From contig CAYSOF010000026.1 of the NCBI GenBank assembly GCA_964432595.1, positions 22,154-86,153 on the forward strand: a stretch of DNA of 64,000 nt, given 5' to 3'. The position numbers and the translations under genes are program-made. The stretch comes from DASYLJ01 sp964432595 (GTDB lineage: Bacteria; Desulfobacterota; Binatia; DP-6). The notes under the pieces are model-generated. The model saw nothing but the letters and a program-made list of their open reading frames with translations, did not search any database and was not told the origin of the DNA. Numbering within the stretch: the stretch's first letter is position 1; each line of letters starts with the position of its first letter. Positions 1-7,172 of this stretch are shown piece after piece.

Positions 1-362
1 TACGGACGACCGCCCTCGCCCGGGCTGCGATAGAAGTAGGCCTTGCCCCACGGGTCGAGCGGGACGTCGCCCTTGTTCAGATACGGACCGTCCCAGCGGT
101 CGACGCCGACCGGACGGTTCACCAGGATGGCGAGCCCTTCCTGCGTCGACGGGTAGCGGCCGACGTCGAGGCGGAACGTGTCGAGCACCGTTCCCAGGCG
201 CTCGATCTGGATCGCCGCGGACTGCGTCTTGGCCTTCTCGGAACGACCGATCAGGTTCGGCCCGACGAGGGCCATCAGCAACCCGATGATCACCATGACG
301 ACCATGATCTCGATCAGCGAGAAGCCGCCCTGGGCTCGTCGAACTCTCGTCGCCTTCTTCAT
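1..362 (-). CDS. gspG: Type II secretion major pseudopilin GspG (partial, 3' end off window)
   Basis: Major pseudopilin of the type II secretion pseudopilus, an inner-membrane-anchored periplasmic fibre. The ATG at 362 gives a short basic leader, then a type IV prepilin cleavage site at residues 12-18 (GGFSLIE; cut after Gly13, with Glu18 as mature residue 5) and a hydrophobic helix. Further on are the GspG-type stretches RYPSTQEGL and DPWGKAYFYRSPG. The gene follows gspF by 19 bp in transcription order, as expected for a gspE-F-G operon. The 3' end lies beyond base 1, so the calcium-binding C-terminus cannot be checked. Confidence 0.93.
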   Translation of the reverse strand, partial: MKKATRVRRAQGGFSLIEIMVVMVIIGLLMALVGPNLIGRSEKAKTQSAAIQIERLGTVLDTFRLDVGRYPSTQEGLAILVNRPVGVDRWDGPYLNKGDVPLDPWGKAYFYRSPGEGGRP

Positions 363-381
363 GCTGGACACCCTCATTCTC

Positions 382-1620
382 TCAGATGGGCAGGTCGTTG
401 ACGGCGAAGATGGCCGACAGCATCGACACCACGACGAAGCCGACGGCGACGCCCATCACCAGGATCAGCACCGGCTCGAGGATCCGCGTGAACTGCTGCA
501 CGCGCACGCGCACCTCGCGGTCGAAATAGTCGGCCGTCCGCAGCAGCATGTCGTCGAGGCGGCCGGTCTCCTCGCCGACGGCGATCATCTGGATCGCGAG
601 CGGCGGGAACGCGCCCGAGCGCGCCAGCGGCTCGGAGATGCCCGCGCCCTCGCGCACGCCGACCTCGACCTCGCCGAGCGCCCGACCGACGACGAGGTTG
701 CCGCTGATCTCCTTCACGATGCCGAGCGCCTGGATCATCGGCACACCGCTCTTGAGCAGCGTGCCGAGCGTGCGCGCGATCTTCGCGACCTCGGCCTTCC
801 GCAGCACGTCGCCGAGGACGAGCACGCGCAGCTTGAATCCGTCCCACGCCCAGCGCCCCTGGGGCGTGCGCACCCAGTAGCGGAACCCGAAGACGATCCC
901 GGCGATGACCAGGAGGAACGCCCACCAGTAGTTCCGCAGCGCATCCGACGTGGCCATGGTGATGCGCGCCGACAGCGGCAGCGTCTTGCCCATGTCGGTG
1001 AACAGCGCCGAGAACTTCGGCAGCACGTACGTGAGCAGCACGATCATCGACGTACCCATCGCGCACAGCAGGACGACCGGATACGCGAGCGCGGCGCGCG
1101 CCTCGTCGCGGACCTCCTGGCTGCGCTCGAGGTACTCGAGGAGACGCTGCATGACGACGTCGAGGAAGCCGCCGACCTCGCCCGCGCGAATCATGTTCAC
1201 GTAGAGGACGGGGAAGAACTTGTGCTGCGCCATCGCGTCGGCGAGCGACTTGCCGCCGCGCACCGCCGTGAGCACCTCGCTCGCGATCGCCTTCAGCTCG
1301 GGCGAGTTGCCGAGCTCGATCAGCGTCGCGAGGCTGCGATCGAGCGGGAGGCCCGCCGTGAGCAGGGTCGAGAGCTCCTGCGTGAGTATCAGCAGATCTT
1401 TCTGCCCGAGCCGGCGGCGCAACGCCGGCATCTTCGGCATGGCGAGGCGCGGCGCGGCGCCGGCCGCCTTGCCCTTGCCCGAGCCCGGCGCGCCGATCTT
1501 GATCGGGATCAGCCCGCGGTCCTGCAGGCGTGCCACGACGCCTGCGACCTCGGCTGCCTCGATCGTGCCCTCGACGACCTTCCCCTCGGGATCAGCCGCG
1601 CGGTACTGGAATTGCGCCAA
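382..1620 (-). CDS. gspF: Type II secretion inner-membrane protein GspF
   Basis: Polytopic inner-membrane platform protein that couples the GspE ATPase to pseudopilus assembly. It has 412 residues, the usual family length. Two repeated T2SSF domains (about 70-195 and 275-400) are present, with three hydrophobic segments: near residues 175-205 (AYPVVLLCAMGTSMIVLL), 230-248 and 382-406. The start codon is TTG at 1620, preceded by GGAG about six bases upstream; it gives the typical N-terminus MAQFQYRAAD. It lies between gspE (308 bp upstream) and gspG (19 bp downstream). The gap to gspE is unusually long and holds a promoter candidate and two hairpins. A type IV pilus PilC paralogue is the only real alternative, and the gspG neighbour argues against it. 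Confidence 0.94.
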   Translation of the reverse strand: MAQFQYRAADPEGKVVEGTIEAAEVAGVVARLQDRGLIPIKIGAPGSGKGKAAGAAPRLAMPKMPALRRRLGQKDLLILTQELSTLLTAGLPLDRSLATLIELGNSPELKAIASEVLTAVRGGKSLADAMAQHKFFPVLYVNMIRAGEVGGFLDVVMQRLLEYLERSQEVRDEARAALAYPVVLLCAMGTSMIVLLTYVLPKFSALFTDMGKTLPLSARITMATSDALRNYWWAFLLVIAGIVFGFRYWVRTPQGRWAWDGFKLRVLVLGDVLRKAEVAKIARTLGTLLKSGVPMIQALGIVKEISGNLVVGRALGEVEVGVREGAGISEPLARSGAFPPLAIQMIAVGEETGRLDDMLLRTADYFDREVRVRVQQFTRILEPVLILVMGVAVGFVVVSMLSAIFAVNDLPI

Positions 1621-1693
1621 CGGGAATCTCCAGGTCCCGCCCCGGGGACCATGCCGTTACTTGGGGCGTAAATGGCGGGAAATACTCTCGATT

Positions 1694-1722
1694 CGTATAC
1701 GCGACGGCAATGTCGTTTTCAA
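1694..1722 (-). promoter_or_regulatory. Candidate sigma-70 promoter upstream of gspF
   Basis: Read on the minus strand, TTGAAA (1722-1717) is separated by exactly 17 bp from TATACG (1699-1694), about 75 bp upstream of the gspF TTG start. The stretch is AT-rich compared with its surroundings. It would let gspFG be expressed apart from gspE. Inferred from motif match only. Confidence 0.4.
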
Positions 1723-1838
1723 TCGGCATTGCACCCGCGCGATCACGCACGGTGCATTGGACGCGAACCAGCGATCTGGCTTCAAGCCGGCGCAGCCGCG
1801 TGGTCATGTGCGCCGACGAAACCCATGCGTACCACCTA

Positions 1839-1868
1839 TGTCGCGCCGGCTTCGCCGGCCGCGACATG
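1839..1868. repeat. REP-like palindrome, copy 1
   Basis: An imperfect palindrome lying in the gspE-gspF gap. Outer arms ATGTCGCG (1838-1845) and CGCGACAT (1860-1867) flank inner arms CCGGC and GCCGG around a TTC loop, with one bulged C. The same 30 bases occur, inverted and with no mismatch, at 20655-20684. Similarity continues for roughly 15-20 more bases on one side (GCGCGGA in both). Size, palindromy and intergenic position fit a repetitive extragenic palindrome. Confidence 0.6.
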
Positions 1869-1902
1869 CTGCCCGCGCGGACACGTAGGCCCCACCAATG
1901 GC

Positions 1903-1927
1903 CCGCGCGAGACAAGGTCTCGCGCGG
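1903..1927 (-). terminator. Strong hairpin directly after gspE stop
   Basis: A perfect 11-bp stem (1903-1913 with 1917-1927) closed by a 3-nt loop starts one base past the gspE stop codon. No T-run follows on the minus strand, so it is not a classical intrinsic terminator. It could terminate with Rho, or protect the 3' end of the gspE message. Confidence 0.45.
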
Positions 1928-1928
1928 A

Positions 1929-3632
1929 TCAAATTTCTTCTTGCGTCACGCGGACGACTTCCGCGACGGTGGTGATGCCGTTGCGGACGTTGCGCCATCC
2001 GTCGTCGCGCAGGGTCCGCATGCCCTGCTTCACCGCGAGGTCCTTGATGACGCCGGCGGAGGCGCGCTCGAGGATGAGCGGCTTGATGACGTCGCCGACC
2101 GGCAGGAACTCGTAGATGCCGCGGCGGCCGCGGTAGCCGGTGAACGAGCACTCCTCGCAGCCGCGGCCCTCGACGGCGTGAACCTCGGACTCGTCCCCGA
2201 CGCCCATCTCGCGCAGCACCTCCGGCCCCATGTCGGTGGCCGGCTGGGCGCAACGCGTGCAGACGCGCCGGACGAGACGCTGGGCGAGCACGCCGAGCAG
2301 CGACGAGGCGAGCAGGTAGTTCTCGACACCCATCTCGAGGAGGCGCGAGATGGCGCCGGCGGCGTCGTTCGTGTGGAGCGTCGAGAAGACGAGGTGGCCC
2401 GTGAGCGCGGCCTGGATCGCGATCTCCGCCGTCTCGAAGTCGCGGATCTCACCGATCATGATGACGTCGGGGTCCTGGCGGACGATCGATCGCAGCCCGC
2501 TCGCGAACGTGAGGCCGATCGACGGCTTCACGTGGATCTGGTTCACGCCGAAGAGCTGGTACTCGACGGGATCCTCGATGGTGATGATCTTCTTGTCGGG
2601 CGAGTTGATCTTGTCGAGCGCCCCGTAGAGCGTCGTCGTCTTGCCGCTGCCGGTGGGACCGGTCACGAGGATCATGCCGTACGGCCGCTGGATGAGCTGC
2701 TCGAACTCGGCGAGCGTGTCCTCGGGGAAGCCGAGCGATTCCAGGTTCACGACGATGCTGGCGCGGTCGAGGATGCGCAGCACGACGCTCTCGCCGTGGA
2801 CGGTGGGCAGCGTCGAGACGCGGAGGTCGATCTCCTTGCCCATGAGGCGCAGCTTGATGCGGCCGTCCTGCGGCAGGCGACGCTCGGCGATGTTGAGCTT
2901 CGCCATGATCTTGATGCGCGAGACGATCGCGGCCTGCAGCCGGCGCGGCGGCGTCTCGACGTCGTGCAGCACGCCGTCGATGCGGTAGCGGACCTTGAGC
3001 TCGGTCTCGAAGGGCTCGATGTGGATGTCGGACGCGCGCTGCTCGACGGCCCGGTTGATGAGCACGTTCACCAGACGAATGACGGGCGCCTCGCTGGCGA
3101 GGTCGCGCAGGTGGTTCACGTCCTCTTCGTCGTCCGAAATGAATTCGAGCTCGCCGTCGGCGCCGTCGCCGCCGTTGCCCTGCCCCGGGGCGCCGTTGCC
3201 GTAGGCCGCCTCGAGCGCCTCGAGGACGTCGCGCTCGCGGGCGAGCCGCGGGTCGATCTCGAGGCCCGTCGCGACCTGGAGCCCCTGGATGGCGTAGAAG
3301 TCGCCGGGGTCGGCCATCGCCACCGTGAGCGTGCCGTTGTTCTGCACGAGCGGCAGCACCTTGGCGCGCTTCAGGTACTTGAGGTTCAGCTTGCCGAGGG
3401 GGACGACCTCGGTGGGGAACTCCTTGCGGGTGACCGACGTCACACCGAGGAAGCTCGCCAGGAGCGGCTGGAGGTCCTCCTCGGAGATGAACCCGAGGTC
3501 GAGCAGGAGCCGCTCGAGCCGCTCGCCACGCTCCGCCTGCAGCCGTTTGACCTTGCGCAGGTCCTCGGCGCTGATGCGTCCCTGATCGAGCAGGAGCTGC
3601 TCGAGGGTCGGCGGCTGGGGCTCCATGGTCAA
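1929..3632 (-). CDS. gspE: Type II secretion ATPase GspE
   Basis: Cytoplasmic hexameric ATPase that powers pseudopilus assembly. It has 567 residues. The N-terminal T2SSE/MshEN domain covers about residues 1-140, followed by a Gly/Asp-rich linker (145-170) and the secretion ATPase core. Walker A GPTGSGKT is at 325-332, the Asp box and Walker B region around 353-398 (IEDPVEYQ, MIGEIRD), and the His box near 417-422. A zinc-binding tetracysteine motif of the GspE/PilB family is intact (Cys458, 461, 492, 495). An ATG at residue 3 is an alternative start. It precedes gspF by 308 bp. The gspG neighbour favours GspE over PilB. Confidence 0.95.
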   Translation of the reverse strand: MTMEPQPPTLEQLLLDQGRISAEDLRKVKRLQAERGERLERLLLDLGFISEEDLQPLLASFLGVTSVTRKEFPTEVVPLGKLNLKYLKRAKVLPLVQNNGTLTVAMADPGDFYAIQGLQVATGLEIDPRLARERDVLEALEAAYGNGAPGQGNGGDGADGELEFISDDEEDVNHLRDLASEAPVIRLVNVLINRAVEQRASDIHIEPFETELKVRYRIDGVLHDVETPPRRLQAAIVSRIKIMAKLNIAERRLPQDGRIKLRLMGKEIDLRVSTLPTVHGESVVLRILDRASIVVNLESLGFPEDTLAEFEQLIQRPYGMILVTGPTGSGKTTTLYGALDKINSPDKKIITIEDPVEYQLFGVNQIHVKPSIGLTFASGLRSIVRQDPDVIMIGEIRDFETAEIAIQAALTGHLVFSTLHTNDAAGAISRLLEMGVENYLLASSLLGVLAQRLVRRVCTRCAQPATDMGPEVLREMGVGDESEVHAVEGRGCEECSFTGYRGRRGIYEFLPVGDVIKPLILERASAGVIKDLAVKQGMRTLRDDGWRNVRNGITTVAEVVRVTQEEI

Positions 3633-3688
3633 ACGAGGAGTCTACCCGCGCTCTTGCAGACCGGCAAGCAAGGAGTCCGCCTCCTCCG

Positions 3689-4633
3689 CTATTCCGACCG
3701 CGTACGCCAGTCGTCGAGGACGTCCCGGAGGGTGTCCGTCAGCGGGATCCGCGGCGTCCAGCCGGTGTCGGCGGTGATGCGCTCGCGGCTGCCCACGATG
3801 CGCTCGACGTCGAGGGCCCGGCGACGCCCGGGATCGGGACGGGCGAACATCGGCACTCGCGCGTGCGTGCGGAGGAGCGCGATGACCTCGGCGACGCTGG
3901 CGCCCTCGCCCGTGCAGACGTTGTAGGCCTCGCCGGCCCGGCCCCGCTCGAGCAGCGCCAGGTAGGCGAGCGCCACGTCGCGGACGTCGCCGAAGTCGCG
4001 CACCGGATCCACGTTGCCGACGCGCAGCTCGGGAGACTGCCGCCCCGCCTCGACGGCGGCCACCTGCTTCGCGATGGCCGCGCACACGAACGCGGGCCGC
4101 TGGCCCGGCCCGGTGTGGTTGAACGGCCGCGCGCGCACGACGTGCAGCCCGTATGCGCGAGCCCATTGCCCGGCCGCGATGTCGGCGGCGGCCTTGCTGG
4201 CGCCGTACACGGTGAGCGGTCGCAGCGGCGTCTCCTCCCGGACCGGCAGCTCGTCCCGACGGATCGCGCCGTACACCTCCGAGGAGGTCACGACGACGAC
4301 CCGCGCCGACGGCGCGTGCGCACGCACCGCGGCGAGCACCGCGAGCGTCCCCCCGACGTTGACACGGTAGGCGCGCCCCGGATCGCCTTCGGCCACGCCC
4401 GGCTCCGACAGCGCGGCGAGATGAAGGATGCCGTCCGGGATCACCGTCTCGACGAGACGCGCGATGCCCGCGTCGTCCGTGACGTCGGCGCGATGGAGCG
4501 TCACTGCGAGGTCCGCCAGCGCCGGCGGCGCGGCGTCGCGCACGAGCCCGTGCACCGCGTGGCCCGCCGTGATCGCCGCCTCGGCGACCCATCGTCCCGC
4601 GAAGCCGCCGATGCCGGTGACGAGCAGCCGCAT
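3689..4633 (-). CDS. rmd: NAD(P)-dependent sugar epimerase/reductase, likely GDP-4-keto-6-deoxymannose reductase
   Basis: Extended short-chain dehydrogenase of 314 residues. The nucleotide-binding motif TGIGGFAG is at 6-13 and the catalytic set Ser118, Tyr143, Lys147 (YGASK) is present. The C-terminal half has the substrate-domain motif RPFNHTGPGQ seen in GDP-6-deoxy-4-keto-mannose reductases. It overlaps the upstream gmd by one base (TGATG), and Gmd makes exactly that 4-keto substrate, so GDP-rhamnose synthesis is the likely role. A related epimerase with another product cannot be excluded from sequence alone. Confidence 0.72.
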   Translation of the reverse strand: MRLLVTGIGGFAGRWVAEAAITAGHAVHGLVRDAAPPALADLAVTLHRADVTDDAGIARLVETVIPDGILHLAALSEPGVAEGDPGRAYRVNVGGTLAVLAAVRAHAPSARVVVVTSSEVYGAIRRDELPVREETPLRPLTVYGASKAAADIAAGQWARAYGLHVVRARPFNHTGPGQRPAFVCAAIAKQVAAVEAGRQSPELRVGNVDPVRDFGDVRDVALAYLALLERGRAGEAYNVCTGEGASVAEVIALLRTHARVPMFARPDPGRRRALDVERIVGSRERITADTGWTPRIPLTDTLRDVLDDWRTRSE

Positions 4634-5595
4634 CAGTGCGCCACCCGCGCGAGATCGGCACGCACCATCATGTCGACCAGCTCCGGAAACGCGACCGCCG
4701 GCGTCCACCCCAGCTCGCGCCGCGCGCGCGTCGCGTCGCCGACGAGCGTATCCACCTCGGCGGGCCGGCGCAGCGACGGATCCTCGATGACGTGCGCGCG
4801 CCAGTCGAGGCCGACGACGCCGAACGCGATCTCGACCAGCTCCTGCACGGTGTGGGAGGCGCCAGTGGCGACGACGTAGTCCGACGGCTCGGGTTGCTGG
4901 AGCATGCGCCACATCGCGTCGACATAGTCGCCGGCGAAGCCCCAGTCCCGGCGCGCCGCGAGGTTCCCGAGCCGCAGTGCCGGCGCCTCGCCGCGCGCGA
5001 TGCGCGCGACGCCGTCCGACACCTTGCGCGTCACGAACTCGCGTCCGCGGCGGGGGCTCTCGTGGTTGAAGAGGATGCCGGAGCACGCGAACAGCCCGTA
5101 GCTCTCGCGATAGTTCACGGTGATGAAGTGGCCGTACACCTTCGCGACCCCGTAGGGGCTCCGCGGCCAGAACGGCGTGGTCTCACGCTGCGGCGTCTCG
5201 CGCACCTCGCCGAACATCTCGCTCGAGCTCGCCTGATAGAAGCGCGCCTCGGGCGCCGCGATCCGCATCGCTTCGAGCAGTCGCGTGACGCCGATCGCGT
5301 CGAACTCGGCGGTGAGCACCGGCTCCTGCCACGACGTCGGCACGAACGACTGCGCGGCCAGGTTGTAGATCTCGTCGGGCCGCGCGCGGCGCAGGACGTC
5401 GATCAGGGACAGCTCGTCGAGGAGGTCGGCCTGCTCGAGCACGATGCGGTCGCGGAGATGATGGATGCGCTCGAGCGTCCCGGTGCTCGAGCGCCGCACC
5501 GTCCCGGTGACCGCGTATCCCTTCGCGAGCAGCAGCTCGGCGAGATACGAGCCGTCCTGACCGGTGATGCCGGTGATGAGCGCTCGCCGCGTCAC
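4633..5595 (-). CDS. gmd: GDP-mannose 4,6-dehydratase
   Basis: Converts GDP-D-mannose to GDP-4-keto-6-deoxy-mannose, the precursor of GDP-fucose and GDP-rhamnose. It has 320 residues. The NADP-binding motif GITGQDG is at 9-15, catalytic SSSEMFG near 123-129, and YGVAK has Tyr148 and Lys152. The Gmd signature NHESPRRG sits at about 178-185. The start is a GTG at 5595, overlapping the rfbB stop as GTGA; no ATG in frame is closer. It is somewhat shorter than the E. coli enzyme (about 370) but motif-complete. It forms a sugar-nucleotide operon with rfbB upstream and the reductase downstream. Confidence 0.93.
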   Translation of the reverse strand: MTRRALITGITGQDGSYLAELLLAKGYAVTGTVRRSSTGTLERIHHLRDRIVLEQADLLDELSLIDVLRRARPDEIYNLAAQSFVPTSWQEPVLTAEFDAIGVTRLLEAMRIAAPEARFYQASSSEMFGEVRETPQRETTPFWPRSPYGVAKVYGHFITVNYRESYGLFACSGILFNHESPRRGREFVTRKVSDGVARIARGEAPALRLGNLAARRDWGFAGDYVDAMWRMLQQPEPSDYVVATGASHTVQELVEIAFGVVGLDWRAHVIEDPSLRRPAEVDTLVGDATRARRELGWTPAVAFPELVDMMVRADLARVAH

Positions 5596-6641
5596 GCCCG
5601 CGGTCCCGCCTCCCCGTCGCGCAGCCGCTCGCCGTACATCGATTCGTAGTAGCTGCGGTAGGCGCCGCTCTTCACCGCCTCCCACCACGCCCGATGCGTC
5701 CGATACCAGTCGACGGTCGCCGCGAGCCCCTCGTCGAACGTGCGCCGCGGCCGCCATCCGGTGGCACGCAGGGCCGACGAGTCGAGCGCGTAGCGGCGAT
5801 CGTGCCCCGGCCGGTCCGCGACGTAGCGCACGAGATCGGCAGGCCGTCCGACGAGGCGCAGGATCGTGTCGGTGACGACGCGATTCGGCACCTCGTTCTC
5901 CGCGCTGACGTTCCACACCCGGCCGTCGGTGTCGGACATGCCGAGCACGTGCCAGATCGCCGTGCAGTGATCCTCGACGTGGATCCAGTCGCGCTCGTTC
6001 ATGCCGTCGCCGTAGAGCGGCAGCGCCTCGCCCTCGAACGCGTTGCTGACGAACAGCGGGATCATCTTCTCGGGGAACTGATACGGGCCGTAGTTGTTCG
6101 AGCAGCGCGTGATCACCGCCGGCAGCCCGAAGGTCTTCGCGTACGCCTGCACGAAGCCGTCGGCGGCGCTCTTGCTGGCGGCATAGGGGCTCGACGGATG
6201 CGCCGGCCAATCCTCGGCGGCGCGTCCTTCGGCGATGCTGCCGTACACCTCGTCGGTGGAGATCTGGAGAAAGCGCCGCAGCCCGGCATGCCCCCGCGCC
6301 GCATCGAGCAGCGACAGCGTCCCGTGCACGTTGGTCGTGAGGAACGGCGTCTGGTCGACGATGCTCCGATCGACGTGCGATTCCGCGGCGAAGTTGACGA
6401 CGACGTCGATGCGCTCGTCCGCCAGCAGCGCCTTCATCCCGTCGCGGTCGCAGATGTCGGCCTTGACGAAGCGAAAGCGCCGATCGTCGGCCAGGTCGGC
6501 GAGGTTCCCGAAGTTGCCGGCGTACGTGAGCAGGTCGACCGCGACGAGCCGCTCGACGTCCGGATGCGCGCCTGCCGCGAGGGTCATCCGCACGAAGTTC
6601 GTCCCAATGAAGCCGGCGGCGCCGGTGACGAGGATCCGCAT
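5592..6641 (-). CDS. rfbB: dTDP-glucose 4,6-dehydratase
   Basis: Makes dTDP-4-keto-6-deoxy-glucose, the branch-point sugar nucleotide for dTDP-rhamnose and other deoxysugars of lipopolysaccharide. It has 349 residues. The NAD-binding motif TGAAGFIG is at 6-13, the catalytic triplet Thr129-Asp130-Glu131 is in STDEVYG, and YAASK has Tyr153 and Lys157. The family stretches AAESHVDRSI and NNYGPYQFPEK are present. It is the first gene of the rfbB-gmd-rmd set. rfbA, rfbC and rfbD are not in the window. The gene-free repeat region lies upstream. Confidence 0.95.
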   Translation of the reverse strand: MRILVTGAAGFIGTNFVRMTLAAGAHPDVERLVAVDLLTYAGNFGNLADLADDRRFRFVKADICDRDGMKALLADERIDVVVNFAAESHVDRSIVDQTPFLTTNVHGTLSLLDAARGHAGLRRFLQISTDEVYGSIAEGRAAEDWPAHPSSPYAASKSAADGFVQAYAKTFGLPAVITRCSNNYGPYQFPEKMIPLFVSNAFEGEALPLYGDGMNERDWIHVEDHCTAIWHVLGMSDTDGRVWNVSAENEVPNRVVTDTILRLVGRPADLVRYVADRPGHDRRYALDSSALRATGWRPRRTFDEGLAATVDWYRTHRAWWEAVKSGAYRSYYESMYGERLRDGEAGPRA

Positions 6642-6722
6642 CGGGGCGGTATCCTATCCCGGGTTTGGGTGCCGGGCGCAACGCGCTTCGGTGCGGACGT
6701 CGCGAGCCGCGAAGCCTCGGTC

Positions 6723-6837
6723 GGGGCGGGCGGCGGCCTTGGTTCCGCTCCGAGGTGCGCCGGCGGCGAACGGCAGCGCCCTGTCGCGGCGCACGTCCGG
6801 CGCACCAAGTCGCTCCACCAAGGCCGCCGCCCGCCCC
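6723..6837. repeat. Inverted-repeat element A (20-bp perfect arms)
   Basis: Arms at 6723-6742 and 6818-6837 are perfect reverse complements over 20 bp. A further inner block (GGTGCGCCGG and its complement) extends the pairing. A second nested pair, CCGCGAAGC at 6707-6715 and GCTTCGCGG at 6878-6886, lies outside it. The region lies between the lptD stop and the rfbB start and has no credible gene. The arm resembles that of element B, suggesting one family of large hairpin or MITE-like elements. Confidence 0.7.
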
Positions 6838-7018
6838 CATCGAGGACCGCGGCGTCGATACGATCCCACCGCAACCCGCTTCGCGGTCGTCGAACCGGGG
6901 TAACACGACCGCGATGCGGCTCCGCGCCACCACTTGCTTGTGGCGAAGGCTCTTCGGCCCCACCAAGCAAAGAACGGCTGGCTTGGGTGGCGGTCGCTCC
7001 TCGACGTGAGGTTGGAGC

Positions 7019-7155
7019 GGCTCGGGTGGGGGCGGGCGACGGGTGCCTTCGAGCGAGCGCGTCAGGAGCGCGCGCGGAGGGGAAACGGGGCGGCGGGGTG
7101 CCGTGCGAGTGCCGCGCGCAGCCGAAGGCACCCGTCGCCCGCCCCCGCCCGAGCC
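7019..7155. repeat. Inverted-repeat element B (33-bp arms)
   Basis: Arms at 7019-7051 and 7123-7155 are reverse complements over 33 bp with a single mismatch, around a 71-nt G-rich centre. It lies 17 bp past the lptD stop codon. The arm core resembles that of element A, with small indels. Between A and B (6933-6972) is a third, weaker palindrome (CTTGCTTGTGG against CCACCAAGCAAAG). Together they fill most of the 531-bp gap 6642-7172. Confidence 0.72.
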
Positions 7156-7172
7156 GCAGACCGACGCGACGC

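Noticed and set aside
178..1671. Long plus-strand open frames opposite gsp, lptD, rpoB and rpoC (e.g. 178-1671, 1530-3926, 5694-9980, 41281-44166, 44111-47335)
   Set aside because: They are antisense shadows of clear minus-strand genes. High GC removes stop codons; the products are Arg/Asp/His-rich with no recognisable domain.
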